64,000 nt of DNA from Mycolicibacterium vinylchloridicum. GTDB taxonomy: Bacteria; Actinomycetota; Actinomycetes; Mycobacteriales; Mycobacteriaceae. The translations under genes were made by a program, and so were the position numbers. Under the pieces are notes generated by a model, which saw only the letters and a list, made by a program, of their open reading frames with translations, was not told where the DNA came from and ran no database searches. The stretch covers positions 1-64,000 of the forward strand of contig NZ_JACBJQ010000023.1 in NCBI RefSeq assembly GCF_013404075.1, in the 5' to 3' direction. Shown here in pieces: positions 32,702 to 41,534 of this stretch. The first letter of the stretch is position 1, and every line of letters begins with the position of its first letter.

Positions 32702-35155
32702 ATGAGTGCTGAACATCGAGCCGCCAAACCGCTGCCAAGCCCCCTGCGGGGCGCGGCCAAGGTCGGCGCATACGGAGGTATCGCGGTGGCCGCCTGGCTG
32801 GCCGGCTCGGTAGCCGCCGGTCACGGGGTCGCGTCAGCCGACGCGAGTGGCAGCTCGTCGGGTTCATCGGCTTCCTCCGCTGGTGGATCCGCGTCCGGCG
32901 GATCGTCGACGGCCCATGCCGGGCCGCGGTCCACCGGTACCGCCAAGGCTAGAGGCACCCGCGCGGCCAAGCCCGCTGCCACGGCGAAGTCGAACGGCTC
33001 AACGAGTTCGGCGGCCGCCACCGGCAGCGCCACGAACGCTGCTCCCACTGCTGCGAGCGCGGCGGCGTCGACGACCACGACGACTCCGGCCGGGCGGGGC
33101 GGCGGCCTGCGCGCCGCACTCGCCACTCCGCAATCGAGCGTGTCCGTGGTGCCGGCAGGCGTCACCGCCCAGGCAACGCCCAATCCGGTCGGGCTGCTCA
33201 ATGCCGTCGTCACCTCGCTGCTCAACCCGTTCCTGAAGCCGCCGCCCCCCACCCCCGGACCCGTCGTGCCGCTGATCTGGTCGGCACTGGGTGCGGTGCG
33301 GCGGGACGTGTTCAACCAAGCGCCGACGATCGGCACACCCACCACGACGGTGCAGACGGGCCAGACGGTCACCGGGAACATCGGCGCGACCGACGCTGAA
33401 GGCGATGCGCTGAAGTACACCGTCACCGAGGGGCCCAAATACGGCACGGTGAGAATCGATCAGGCGACCGGCAATTTCACCTATACTCCCGACGACATCG
33501 ATTACTCTGCGGCACAGGAAGATTCGTTCACGATCTCGGTCACCGACGGCAAGTTCAACGTGCTGATGCCGTTCAGCTCCCGGACCGCGACGGCCAGCAG
33601 CAGCCTGACGGTGCTCAGTCCCGAAGCGACACGGGTGATCCTCAATTTGCCGGACACGATCACCCATCCGGCGATTCCACGGTTCACCCCCGACGGCAAG
33701 ACCCTCATGTTCTCGGCGACACCGGTCGCCGGTGGGCGAAGCGAGATCTACTCGATCAGCGCCGACGACACCGACGGGTCGACTGTCCAATGCATCACCT
33801 GCGGGGTGTCGACCAGCATCACCAACAATCTGAACAAGCCGGTCCCCACTGCCGACGGGTCAGGCCGCTTCGTCATGCAATCCGTCAACCCGGCGACCGG
33901 GTCTTACACCAACGTGGTGTACCAGCCCGGCACCGACACCGCGCCGGCCTCGCTGATCCCCATCATCACGCCACCGTCGGGATCCACCGCGATCGACAAG
34001 CAGCGTGAGATGCGGATCTCGCCCGACGGCAAGTATGTGTTGTTCAGTCAGATCCAGCTGGGGACAGGCAATCTCATCACCGCCATCCCGGTCGTCGGCA
34101 AGTTGGTTCTCGCGACCAATGCGACGACCGGAGCGCCGGAGTACCACATCGACGATGCCCGGGTGGTCTACCCGGTGGGCGAGGGCAAGCAGTGGACTCC
34201 CGACGGCAAGGGCGTGATCATCCTCGGCGGCCGCTACGAGTCGGGGAATGTCGACGACGTCGTCGTGGACCTGGCCACCGGCAATGTCACGCGACTGACC
34301 GGCAACCTCGACTACGACGAGGACGTCGACATGTCGCCCAATCAGCAGTGGATCGCGATCTGCAGCACCCGCGGGCTCGATGCCCTGACCCCGATGACCC
34401 GGATCGACCGGCCCGCGTTGTTGCCTGCCGATATCCAGGGTGCGGTGTACACGGCGTACGCGGGTGGACTCGCGACGGCCGACTACCCGAGCGGCACCGG
34501 AATCAACGTGTCCAACCAGGAGTGGCTGGTCGCGATCGATGATGATCTCAAGGGCGAGAACGGCATTCCGTTGTTCGTCACCGGTGACGGCTACGCCGCG
34601 CGCAGCATGCCGAGCTGGAACGCCGACGGAACCTCGGTCGCGTTCTGGGAGAGCAACATCAGCGACCCGTCGGACACCAGAATGGTCATCACCAACCTGA
34701 AGTACACGACCAGCGTCGGGACCGTGCAGGGTGACCTGGTCACGCCGAACGCCGACTGGGCGCCGGCTCTGAGCACCTACAAGTCGGGGGCGGCGCCGCT
34801 GCCTGCGGTCGGCGCGTACACCAGCCAGTACGGCGGCACCGCGTACGTCTCCGAAGCGCCCGATCCCACCACCGCGGGCAATACGGTGCGCACCGTGACG
34901 TACACCAACTACGTCAACAAGGAGGGCATGATCCTCAACGGCACCGAGTCGACCAGCGCGGGGGCCAGCCAGGCCTCGATCGTCTACAAGGCCAACATCA
35001 TCGTCACCGGCGAGCACACCGGCTCGCTCACGGCCGACGCGACGATCAACAAGCTGACCCGGTCGATCACCGGCACGATCTCGTCCACGCTCGATGGCAA
35101 CACCCAGGTCCTGCTCGACCCGACCAAGGTCATCAATGACCAGTTGAGCGCCTAG
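32702..35155 (+). CDS. Large exported protein: Ig/cadherin-like domain plus beta-propeller
   Basis: The protein has 817 residues. A long signal peptide (to about residue 46, GVASADA) is followed by a Ser/Ala/Thr-rich linker to about 130. A Pro-rich stretch leads to a cadherin/VCBS-like domain at about 200-305, with TVTGNIGATDAEGDALKYTV, GTVRIDQATGNFTYTPD and DSFTISVTDG. A TolB/PD40-type beta-propeller then runs to about 690, shown by repeats such as PRFTPDGKTLMFSA, MRISPDGKYVLFSQ, GKQWTPDGKGVIILGG and PSWNADGTSVAFWE. A final beta domain ends the protein. It is probably a surface or secreted binding protein or enzyme, without visible catalytic residues. It is divergent from, and likely controlled by, a ROK regulator. 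Confidence 0.85.
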   Translation: MSAEHRAAKPLPSPLRGAAKVGAYGGIAVAAWLAGSVAAGHGVASADASGSSSGSSASSAGGSASGGSSTAHAGPRSTGTAKARGTRAAKPAATAKSNGSTSSAAATGSATNAAPTAASAAASTTTTTPAGRGGGLRAALATPQSSVSVVPAGVTAQATPNPVGLLNAVVTSLLNPFLKPPPPTPGPVVPLIWSALGAVRRDVFNQAPTIGTPTTTVQTGQTVTGNIGATDAEGDALKYTVTEGPKYGTVRIDQATGNFTYTPDDIDYSAAQEDSFTISVTDGKFNVLMPFSSRTATASSSLTVLSPEATRVILNLPDTITHPAIPRFTPDGKTLMFSATPVAGGRSEIYSISADDTDGSTVQCITCGVSTSITNNLNKPVPTADGSGRFVMQSVNPATGSYTNVVYQPGTDTAPASLIPIITPPSGSTAIDKQREMRISPDGKYVLFSQIQLGTGNLITAIPVVGKLVLATNATTGAPEYHIDDARVVYPVGEGKQWTPDGKGVIILGGRYESGNVDDVVVDLATGNVTRLTGNLDYDEDVDMSPNQQWIAICSTRGLDALTPMTRIDRPALLPADIQGAVYTAYAGGLATADYPSGTGINVSNQEWLVAIDDDLKGENGIPLFVTGDGYAARSMPSWNADGTSVAFWESNISDPSDTRMVITNLKYTTSVGTVQGDLVTPNADWAPALSTYKSGAAPLPAVGAYTSQYGGTAYVSEAPDPTTAGNTVRTVTYTNYVNKEGMILNGTESTSAGASQASIVYKANIIVTGEHTGSLTADATINKLTRSITGTISSTLDGNTQVLLDPTKVINDQLSA

Positions 35156-35172
35156 GCGAGCGGCGCCGGTGC

Positions 35173-35619
35173 TCAGTCCTCGTCGTCGATGACGTGCATG
35201 GCGGCCTCCTCCGCGGAGGCCGCCCCGCCGTCGATGCCGACGTCTTCGGCGAAGAGCTCGGGGTCGTCGTCTTCGCCGAAGCCCGCATCCGGTGCCACCA
35301 GCCGTCCCGACCGGGCCCGGCCGACCTCGTCGTCCTCGGGGTATTCCGAGTCGCCGTCGTCGGCGGCGCCGTTGAGCTCGTCGAGTACGTTGCCCAGCCG
35401 GGACACCGGGTCGGGCTCTTCCTCGGCCAGCAGCTCATCGAGGGTTTCCGGGCCAGGATGGTCCAGGTTCGTGCGGGCATACGGTCGTTCCGGCGGGGAG
35501 ATTCCCTCGTCGAGGATGTCGTCGACGCCGCGGTCGATCAGGGTGTCCTCGGGCTGGAGCTGGTTGTCATCCTCGACGCTGTACTCGCCGGTGTCGCTGC
35601 TGTCGTCCCAGGTGCTCAC
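35173..35619 (-). CDS. DUF5709 acidic protein
   Basis: The protein has 148 residues and is extremely acidic. It follows the DUF5709 layout of actinobacteria: an N-terminal STWDDSSDTGEYSVEDDNQL, then LQPEDTLIDRGVDDILDEGI and SPPERPY, and a C-terminal EEAAMHVIDD. It is probably disordered and cytosolic. No function is known for the family. Confidence 0.85.
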   Translation of the reverse strand: MSTWDDSSDTGEYSVEDDNQLQPEDTLIDRGVDDILDEGISPPERPYARTNLDHPGPETLDELLAEEEPDPVSRLGNVLDELNGAADDGDSEYPEDDEVGRARSGRLVAPDAGFGEDDDPELFAEDVGIDGGAASAEEAAMHVIDDED

Positions 35620-35658
35620 GAAACCAGGATGTCACGATGTCGCGGCAACGCCACCCCG

Positions 35659-36621
35659 TTAGCGGGTGACCACGTTGTGCAGCGGCGCGCCCATCTGCAG
35701 CCGGGTGATGTTCGCGGTGATGTCCTCGATGCGGCCGATGAATGTATCGCGAGTGACACCCGACGAATGCGGCGTCATCAACAGGTTCGGCAGGTCCGCG
35801 AAGGGCAGATCTCCCGGGGCCGCCACCCCGTCGCCCGACGGATAGCGATACCAGACATCGATCGCCGCCGCGCGGATCACGCCACCGGCGAGTGCGTCAA
35901 AAAGCGCTTGCTGCTGCACCAGTGGACCGCGCCCGACGTTGACCAGCACTCCGTCGGGTCCCAGCGCCCGCAGTTGTGCGGCGCCGATCATGCCCTGGGT
36001 GCGCGAACTCAGCGGCGCCGAGACCACCGCAACGTCGCACTCGGTCAAGAGCCGAGTCAGCGAGTCGGTGCCGCCCGCCCAGGCCAGCCCGCAGTCCGGC
36101 ACGCGACCCGAGTTCGTCACCGCCGCGCCGCTGCATCCAAAGGCGCGGAACAACTGCCAGGCGCTCTGGCCGATATGTCCGAACCCGACGAACCCGATCC
36201 GGGCCTCCCCGAGCGTGGGTGCCTGCGGAATCTTCCGGTCATACACCGATGTCGCCCACCGGTTATCGCGCAGCGCGCGATCCTGAACGAGGAAGCCCCG
36301 CCGCAGCATCACCGCGGCGGCGACGATGTATTCAGCCATGGACCGCTCGTGATGAAAAGTGTTGGCGACCAGCACCTCCGGTGGCAGCGCTTCGAAAGCC
36401 ACCTTGTCGGTGCCGGCGCCGGCGACGTGAACCAGTTGCAGGCTTTCGGCGGCCCGTGCCATCGGCGCGGTGAACCGCCCGCCGACGAACACCTGCGCAT
36501 CTCGCAAGTCCTCCGGGGCTACCTCCCCGACCCGCCACCGTACCTCGGTGCCGTCGGGCACCTGTGCTTCGAACCGGGATCGGTGCGGAATCAGGTTGGC
36601 GTCGTTGACCAGAACGTCCAT
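35659..36621 (-). CDS. D-2-hydroxyacid dehydrogenase family protein
   Basis: The protein has 320 residues. The NAD-binding loop is GFGHIGQSAW (about 148). The catalytic Arg lies in VNVGRGPLVQQ and the catalytic His in MTPHSSGVT. Where many family members have DVFEEEP this one has DVWYRYP, a variant end of the active-site loop. The last gene of the transporter operon, it starts one base after the glucarate dehydratase stop. It may oxidise or reduce a sugar-derived hydroxyacid; the substrate is unknown. Confidence 0.82.
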   Translation of the reverse strand: MDVLVNDANLIPHRSRFEAQVPDGTEVRWRVGEVAPEDLRDAQVFVGGRFTAPMARAAESLQLVHVAGAGTDKVAFEALPPEVLVANTFHHERSMAEYIVAAAVMLRRGFLVQDRALRDNRWATSVYDRKIPQAPTLGEARIGFVGFGHIGQSAWQLFRAFGCSGAAVTNSGRVPDCGLAWAGGTDSLTRLLTECDVAVVSAPLSSRTQGMIGAAQLRALGPDGVLVNVGRGPLVQQQALFDALAGGVIRAAAIDVWYRYPSGDGVAAPGDLPFADLPNLLMTPHSSGVTRDTFIGRIEDITANITRLQMGAPLHNVVTR

Positions 36622-36622
36622 G

Positions 36623-37966
36623 TCAGCCCCGCTGCAGTGCCGGGCGCTTGCTGTCGAAGGCCCAGTCGGGAATCAGATATTGCATGGCCACCGCGTCGTC
36701 GCGGCCGCCGAGTCCCTCGCGCTGGTAGAGCTCATGAGCGGCGGCGAGCGCGTCGTGATCGAGTTCGACGCCGAGGCCCGGCTTGTCCGGCACGGCGAGG
36801 TATCCGTCGACGATATCGAAGGGCTGCTTGGTGATTCGCTGTCCGTCCTGCCAGATCCAGTGCGTGTCGATCGCGGTGATGTCACCGGGTGCGGCGGCCG
36901 CGACATGGGTGAACATCGCCAGCGACACATCGAAGTGGTTGTTGGAGTGCGAGCCCCACGTCAGTCCCCAGGCATCGCAGAGCTGCGCGACCCGCACCGA
37001 ACCCGCCATCGTCCAGAAGTGCGGATCGGCCAGGGGAATGTCGACGGCGCCGGCTTTGATGGCGTGCCCGAGTTCGCGCCAATCGGTGGCGATCATGTTC
37101 GTTGCCGTCGGCAGGCCCGTCGCCCGCTTGAACTCCGCCATCACCTCGCGACCCGAGAAGCCGCCTTCCGGGCCGACCGGGTCCTCAGCGTAGGCCAGCA
37201 CATCCGTGAGCTCGCGGCATGTCTTTATCGCGTCGGCGAGAAGCCAACCCCCGTTGGGGTCCAATGTGATTCGCGCGTTCGGGAAGCGGTCGCCCAGGGC
37301 GATGACGGCCTTGGCCTCGTCGGCGGCGGGCAGGACGCCACCCTTGAGCTTGAAGTCCTGGAATCCGTAGCGGGCCTGTGCAGCTTCGGCGAGCCGGACG
37401 ATGGCCTCGGGTGAGAGGGCCTCTTCGTGGCGCACGCGAAGCCAGTCGTCGGCGTCGGCGGCTTCGTCATCCGGTGACCGGTAGGCCAGATCCGTCTTGG
37501 CCCGCTCACCCACGAAGAACAGATACCCTAACGCCTGCACTCGATCTCGCTGCTGCCCCTCGCCCAGGAGCGCGGCGACGGGCACCCCGAGATGCTGGCC
37601 GAGCAGGTCCAGCATCGCCGATTCGACCGCGGTGACGGCGTGCACTGCCACCCGCAGGTCGAATGTCTGGGCACCGCGGCCGTCCGCGTCCCGGTCGGCA
37701 AAGGCCCGGCGCATGGCGGTCAGCACCGCATGATGGCCGCCGATGCTGCGACCGGTGACGATCTCGCGGGCATCGCACAGCGTGCGCCGGATCGGTTCGC
37801 CACCGGGAACCTCACCGACGCCGGTATTGCCCTCGGAATCGGTGAGAATCACGATATTTCGGGTGAAGTACGGGCCGTGGGCACCGCTGAGGTTCAGCAG
37901 CATGCTGTCATGGCCGGCGACGGGTACCACCGTCATGTCCCGCACGACGGGTACTGAAGGGGTCAT
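36623..37966 (-). CDS. gudD: Glucarate dehydratase
   Basis: The protein has 447 residues, the GudD length. The enolase-superfamily residues line up with E. coli GudD, offset by one: Lys206 and Lys208 (FKLKGG), metal ligands Asp236 (LDPNGGW), Glu261 (AEDPVG) and Asn290 (ATNMIATDW), then Asp314 and His340 (GSHSNNHFD). It should dehydrate D-glucarate or L-idarate to 5-dehydro-4-deoxy-D-glucarate in the cytosol. It lies between the IclR gene (12-base gap) and a hydroxyacid dehydrogenase (1-base gap). The next pathway enzymes are in the second operon of the island. Confidence 0.92.
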   Translation of the reverse strand: MTPSVPVVRDMTVVPVAGHDSMLLNLSGAHGPYFTRNIVILTDSEGNTGVGEVPGGEPIRRTLCDAREIVTGRSIGGHHAVLTAMRRAFADRDADGRGAQTFDLRVAVHAVTAVESAMLDLLGQHLGVPVAALLGEGQQRDRVQALGYLFFVGERAKTDLAYRSPDDEAADADDWLRVRHEEALSPEAIVRLAEAAQARYGFQDFKLKGGVLPAADEAKAVIALGDRFPNARITLDPNGGWLLADAIKTCRELTDVLAYAEDPVGPEGGFSGREVMAEFKRATGLPTATNMIATDWRELGHAIKAGAVDIPLADPHFWTMAGSVRVAQLCDAWGLTWGSHSNNHFDVSLAMFTHVAAAAPGDITAIDTHWIWQDGQRITKQPFDIVDGYLAVPDKPGLGVELDHDALAAAHELYQREGLGGRDDAVAMQYLIPDWAFDSKRPALQRG

Positions 37967-37978
37967 GTCATCACTTCC

Positions 37979-38788
37979 TCATGAGGCGAACCACTTGTCG
38001 CCGTTGGCCAATGGGCGCACCACGCGGGAAACCTTGTCTCCCATGGTGCAGAGGGCATCGATGATCTCCCGCTCGCGGTCGGGGGTCAGCCGAGACACCG
38101 GAATCGAGGCGCTGATGGCGTCCTGCGGCGGTGTGCCGTAGCGCAGGGCGACCGCGAAGCACCGCACACCGAGTGTGTTCTCCTCGTCGTCGGTGGCGTA
38201 TCCGCGGACCCGGACGGTGTCGAGGTCGGCGTCGAGCGCGGCGCGGTCGACGATCGTTTTGGCGGTCAGCGGCGCCAAGCCGGCGGAGACGTGCTGGTCG
38301 CGATCGACGCCGAACCTCTCGGCGAGCAGCGACTTGCCCAGAGCGGTGGCATACGCCGGCAGCCGCCGCCCCACCCGGCTGGCGGTGCGGGTGTACTGCT
38401 TGGATTCCCGGGTCGCGAGGTAGACCACATCGGTGCCGTCGAGGCGACCGAGGTGGAAGGTCTCGTCGAGGTCCTGTCGTAGATCGTCGAGGAACGGTGT
38501 GATCAACGGCAGATAGGGATCGCTGTCGAGGTAGCTGGTGCCGACCAGCAGGGCTCGAATCCCGATCGCGTACAGGGTGCCGGTCGGGTCCGAGCGCACC
38601 CATCCCTGAGCCACCAGCGTCCGCAGCAGGGCATGCGCGCTGCTGCGGGGCATCTCGAGTGCGTCGCTGATCTCGCGCAGCCGCGCCGGATCGTCGTGGC
38701 GCGCGGCCAGGTACTCCAACAGCTCGACGGTGCGCACCGCCGACTTCACCTTGCGCACTGCGAGATCGGGCGCCGATTCGTCGGACAC
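37979..38788 (-). CDS. IclR family transcriptional regulator
   Basis: The protein has 269 residues. The N-terminal winged helix (about 15-75) contains LREISDALEMPRSSAHALLR. The C-terminal effector domain carries the family features YLATRESKQYTRTASRVGRR, LPAYATALGKSLLAE and the ligand-pocket ending ISASIPVSRLTPDRE. It sits inside the transporter/glucarate operon, and probably responds to a sugar acid or its breakdown product. Confidence 0.88.
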   Translation of the reverse strand: MSDESAPDLAVRKVKSAVRTVELLEYLAARHDDPARLREISDALEMPRSSAHALLRTLVAQGWVRSDPTGTLYAIGIRALLVGTSYLDSDPYLPLITPFLDDLRQDLDETFHLGRLDGTDVVYLATRESKQYTRTASRVGRRLPAYATALGKSLLAERFGVDRDQHVSAGLAPLTAKTIVDRAALDADLDTVRVRGYATDDEENTLGVRCFAVALRYGTPPQDAISASIPVSRLTPDREREIIDALCTMGDKVSRVVRPLANGDKWFAS

Positions 38789-38789
38789 C

Positions 38790-39518
38790 TCAGCCTCCCA
38801 TCGTCAGAAGTTCACGGCCGATCAGCACCATGGCACCCAGGGCCGAGGCGCTGATTGCCAACCACCGCAACCGTTTCGGATCGAGGAGTCGGTTGAGGCC
38901 ACGAGATAGCCCATAGCCGATCACCGCCGCCGGAATCAGGACGGCGAACGCCACCAGAGTGTGGCCGGTGATGGCGCCCGTCGCGGCCAGCACCGCCAGC
39001 GACATCAATGAACCCACCAGAAAGAAACCGCCCATGGTCCCGCGTAACCGTGCGCCCGCGTTGCGCTGCCACACCAGCGCCATCGGCGGGCCGCCGATGG
39101 CCGTCGCCGTCCCCAGCACGCCGGAGGCCGCGCCCGCCAGCACCACATTGCGTCTGCGCGGCAACGGAATCCAACCGAAGCTGGTCATCACGACACCGAT
39201 CAACACGGCGGCGGCGAGCATGATCGCCAAGCCCCGCTCGGGCAGGCTCGCCAGCAGCAACGCGCCCGCGATGGTGCCGGGCACTCGGCCGGCCAGCGCC
39301 CATCCGGTGCCGTGCAGGTCGATCTCCTGACGCTCCTGCACGACGACCATCAGTGTGACCAACGTTGCCACCATGATCAGGGTGCCGGGAATGAGTCCGG
39401 GATCGACCAGAGCGACGACGGGAGCGGCGAGCATCCCGATGCCGAAACCGATGGATGCCTGCAGCGCAGACGCCACCACGACGGTCGCGGCGATAGCGGC
39501 AAATCCCCACGCGCTCAT
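38790..39518 (-). CDS. TauE/SafE family permease
   Basis: The protein has 242 residues with about seven to eight membrane helices. The repeat features are ASIGFGIGMLAAPVVALVDP and GVLGTATAIGGPPMALVWQR, the two-fold motif of TauE/SafE anion exporters or importers. The ATG at 39518 overlaps the stop of the ATPase gene (ATGA). In this operon it may move an organic acid anion, which is inferred from context. Confidence 0.85.
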   Translation of the reverse strand: MSAWGFAAIAATVVVASALQASIGFGIGMLAAPVVALVDPGLIPGTLIMVATLVTLMVVVQERQEIDLHGTGWALAGRVPGTIAGALLLASLPERGLAIMLAAAVLIGVVMTSFGWIPLPRRRNVVLAGAASGVLGTATAIGGPPMALVWQRNAGARLRGTMGGFFLVGSLMSLAVLAATGAITGHTLVAFAVLIPAAVIGYGLSRGLNRLLDPKRLRWLAISASALGAMVLIGRELLTMGG

Positions 39519-40519
39519 GCCGGCACAGATGTGAGCGTGGCCCCCTCGGACAGCAGGGGATGGTGGCACTCGGCGCTGTGTCCGGGGATGTGCGGGTCGG
39601 CCGCCGCGGGCGGGGCCTTCGTCGCGCAGATGTCGGTGGCCTTCCAGCAGCGGGTGCGGAACCGGCAGCCCGAGGGCGGGTTGAGCGGAGAGGGCACCTC
39701 GCCCTTGAGCAGGATGCGCTGATTGCGTTGTGCACCGTCCAGAGTCGGGGCCGCCGACATCAGTGCTGCCGTGTAGGGGTGGTTGGGCCGATCGAAAACC
39801 GGTTCGGTGGAGCCGGTTTCGATGATCCTTCCCAAATACATCACCGCAACGCGGTCGGCGACATGACGCACCACCGACAGGTCGTGCGAGATGAAGATGT
39901 AGGCGATCCCCAACTGCTGCTGCAGGTCGTTGAGTAGGTTCAGCACCTGCGCTTGCACGGAGAGGTCCAGCGCGGAGACCGGCTCGTCACAGATGATCAC
40001 GTCGGGGTCCAGCGCCAGGGCACGGGCGATCCCGATGCGCTGGCGCTGCCCACCGGAGAACTCCTGCGGGTATTTGTCGGCCGCACCGGCGCCGAGCCCG
40101 ACAAGGTCGAGTAGTCCTCGCACCCGGGTCTGGCGCTCTCGCCGATTGCGGTACATGCCCGGATGGCTGCGCCACGGCTCGGCGATGATGTCACCGGCCG
40201 ACATGCGGGAGTTCAACGACGCGTAGGGATCCTGGAACACCATCTGCACTCGGCGGCGGAACTTCAGTAGGTCCTTGCCGCGCAGGCCGAACGGGTCGAC
40301 GCCGTCGAATTGCACGCTTCCCGAATCCGGCTTCTCCAGCATCAGCAGGGTGCGGGCCAGAGTGGACTTCCCGCAGCCTGATTCGCCGACCAGGCCGAGT
40401 GTCTCGCCGCGTGCGAGATCCAGCGTGATCCCGTCCAGGGCGCACAGCTTCTTCTTGCCACCGCCTGCGACGTGAAACGACTTGCGAAGGTCGCGGACCG
40501 CGAGCATGGACTCAGACAT
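39515..40519 (-). CDS. Peptide-type ABC transporter ATPase (OppF/DppF)
   Basis: The protein has 334 residues. It has Walker A GESGCGKST, Q-loop MVFQDPYASL, signature FSGGQRQRIGIARAL, Walker B VIICDEPVSALD and the switch His in SHDLSV. The C-terminal oligopeptide/dipeptide domain with its Cys cluster (CRFRTRCWKATDIC) is present. It overlaps its partner ATPase by 8 bases. The pair drives import by the permeases and lipoprotein of this operon. Confidence 0.93.
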   Translation of the reverse strand: MSESMLAVRDLRKSFHVAGGGKKKLCALDGITLDLARGETLGLVGESGCGKSTLARTLLMLEKPDSGSVQFDGVDPFGLRGKDLLKFRRRVQMVFQDPYASLNSRMSAGDIIAEPWRSHPGMYRNRRERQTRVRGLLDLVGLGAGAADKYPQEFSGGQRQRIGIARALALDPDVIICDEPVSALDLSVQAQVLNLLNDLQQQLGIAYIFISHDLSVVRHVADRVAVMYLGRIIETGSTEPVFDRPNHPYTAALMSAAPTLDGAQRNQRILLKGEVPSPLNPPSGCRFRTRCWKATDICATKAPPAAADPHIPGHSAECHHPLLSEGATLTSVPA

Positions 40520-41534
40520 TGGGCACCTCTTCGGGGAAGTGGCAGGCGGCGCTGCGGCCGGAGCCGACGGGCTTGAGGCTCGGACGGGTGGTGGCGCAAG
40601 TATCACTCGCCAACGGGCAGCGGGCCTGATATACGCAGCCTTCCGGGATGGCATGCAGGTCCGGTGGTGAGCCGCCGATGGACTTCAGTTGGTCACCGCG
40701 ACGGGCGTTGACCGGAACGGAATTCAGCAGACCTTTGGTATAGGGGTGCCGCGGCTCGGCGAAAACATCTGCCACCCGGCCGGTCTCGACGATGTTGCCG
40801 GCGTACATCACCGCGACGCGGTCGGCCTCCTCGGCGACCAGGGCCAGGTCGTGGGTGATCAGCACGACCGCCATCCGGTATTCGGCGCGAAGATCCCGCA
40901 GCAGCGCCATGATCTGCGCCTGCACGGTGACGTCCAGCGCGGTGGTCGGCTCGTCGGCGATCAGCACACTCGGGTTGAGTGCGACCGCCATGGCGATCAG
41001 CAACCGCTGGCGCATACCGCCGGAGAACTGGTGCGGGTAGGAATTGAGCCGCGTCTCGGGCTGCGGGATACCTACGCGTGCCATCAATTCGATAGCTCTG
41101 CGTTTCGCTTCCGCGGCGCTCATGCCCTGGTGGATGCGGAACGGTTCGGCCAGCTGAGTGCCCACCGTATAGAGCGGATTGAGGGCGGTGAGCGCGTCCT
41201 GGAACACGATCGCGAGCTCGGTGCCGGCGATCCGGCGCCGGGTCTTGCGGTCGGCACCGAGCACGTCGGTGTCTTTCAGCATCGCGGTGCCGGCGACAAT
41301 CTCGGCGACCGGCTCCAACAGCCCGACGAGCGCGGTCGCGGTCATCGACTTACCGCACCCGGATTCGCCCAGCAGCGCCAGGGTTTCGCCGCGGTGGGCA
41401 TCGAACGAGACGGCGTTGACCGCGCGCACGGTGCCGGAGATGGTGCGGATGTCGACGGTCAGCCCATCGACCGACAGCACGGTGTCGGCGTCGTCGGTGT
41501 CGGCGGACAGGCGGTGGTCTACGGCTGCGGTCAT
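40512..41534 (-). CDS. Peptide-type ABC transporter ATPase (OppD/DppD)
   Basis: The protein has 340 residues. It has Walker A GESGCGKSM, signature FSGGMRQRLLIAMAVAL, Walker B VLIADEPTTALD and the C-terminal Cys-containing domain (CVYQARCPLASDTC). The ATG at 41534 overlaps the permease stop (ATGA). Residue 9 of Walker A is Met in place of Thr, as is common in OppD-type proteins. Confidence 0.93.
   Translation of the reverse strand: MTAAVDHRLSADTDDADTVLSVDGLTVDIRTISGTVRAVNAVSFDAHRGETLALLGESGCGKSMTATALVGLLEPVAEIVAGTAMLKDTDVLGADRKTRRRIAGTELAIVFQDALTALNPLYTVGTQLAEPFRIHQGMSAAEAKRRAIELMARVGIPQPETRLNSYPHQFSGGMRQRLLIAMAVALNPSVLIADEPTTALDVTVQAQIMALLRDLRAEYRMAVVLITHDLALVAEEADRVAVMYAGNIVETGRVADVFAEPRHPYTKGLLNSVPVNARRGDQLKSIGGSPPDLHAIPEGCVYQARCPLASDTCATTRPSLKPVGSGRSAACHFPEEVPNV

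Noticed and set aside
35194..36834. Plus-strand frame of about 546 codons
   Set aside because: It is antisense to the DUF5709 and dehydrogenase genes, and its composition is typical of antisense GC-rich sequence.
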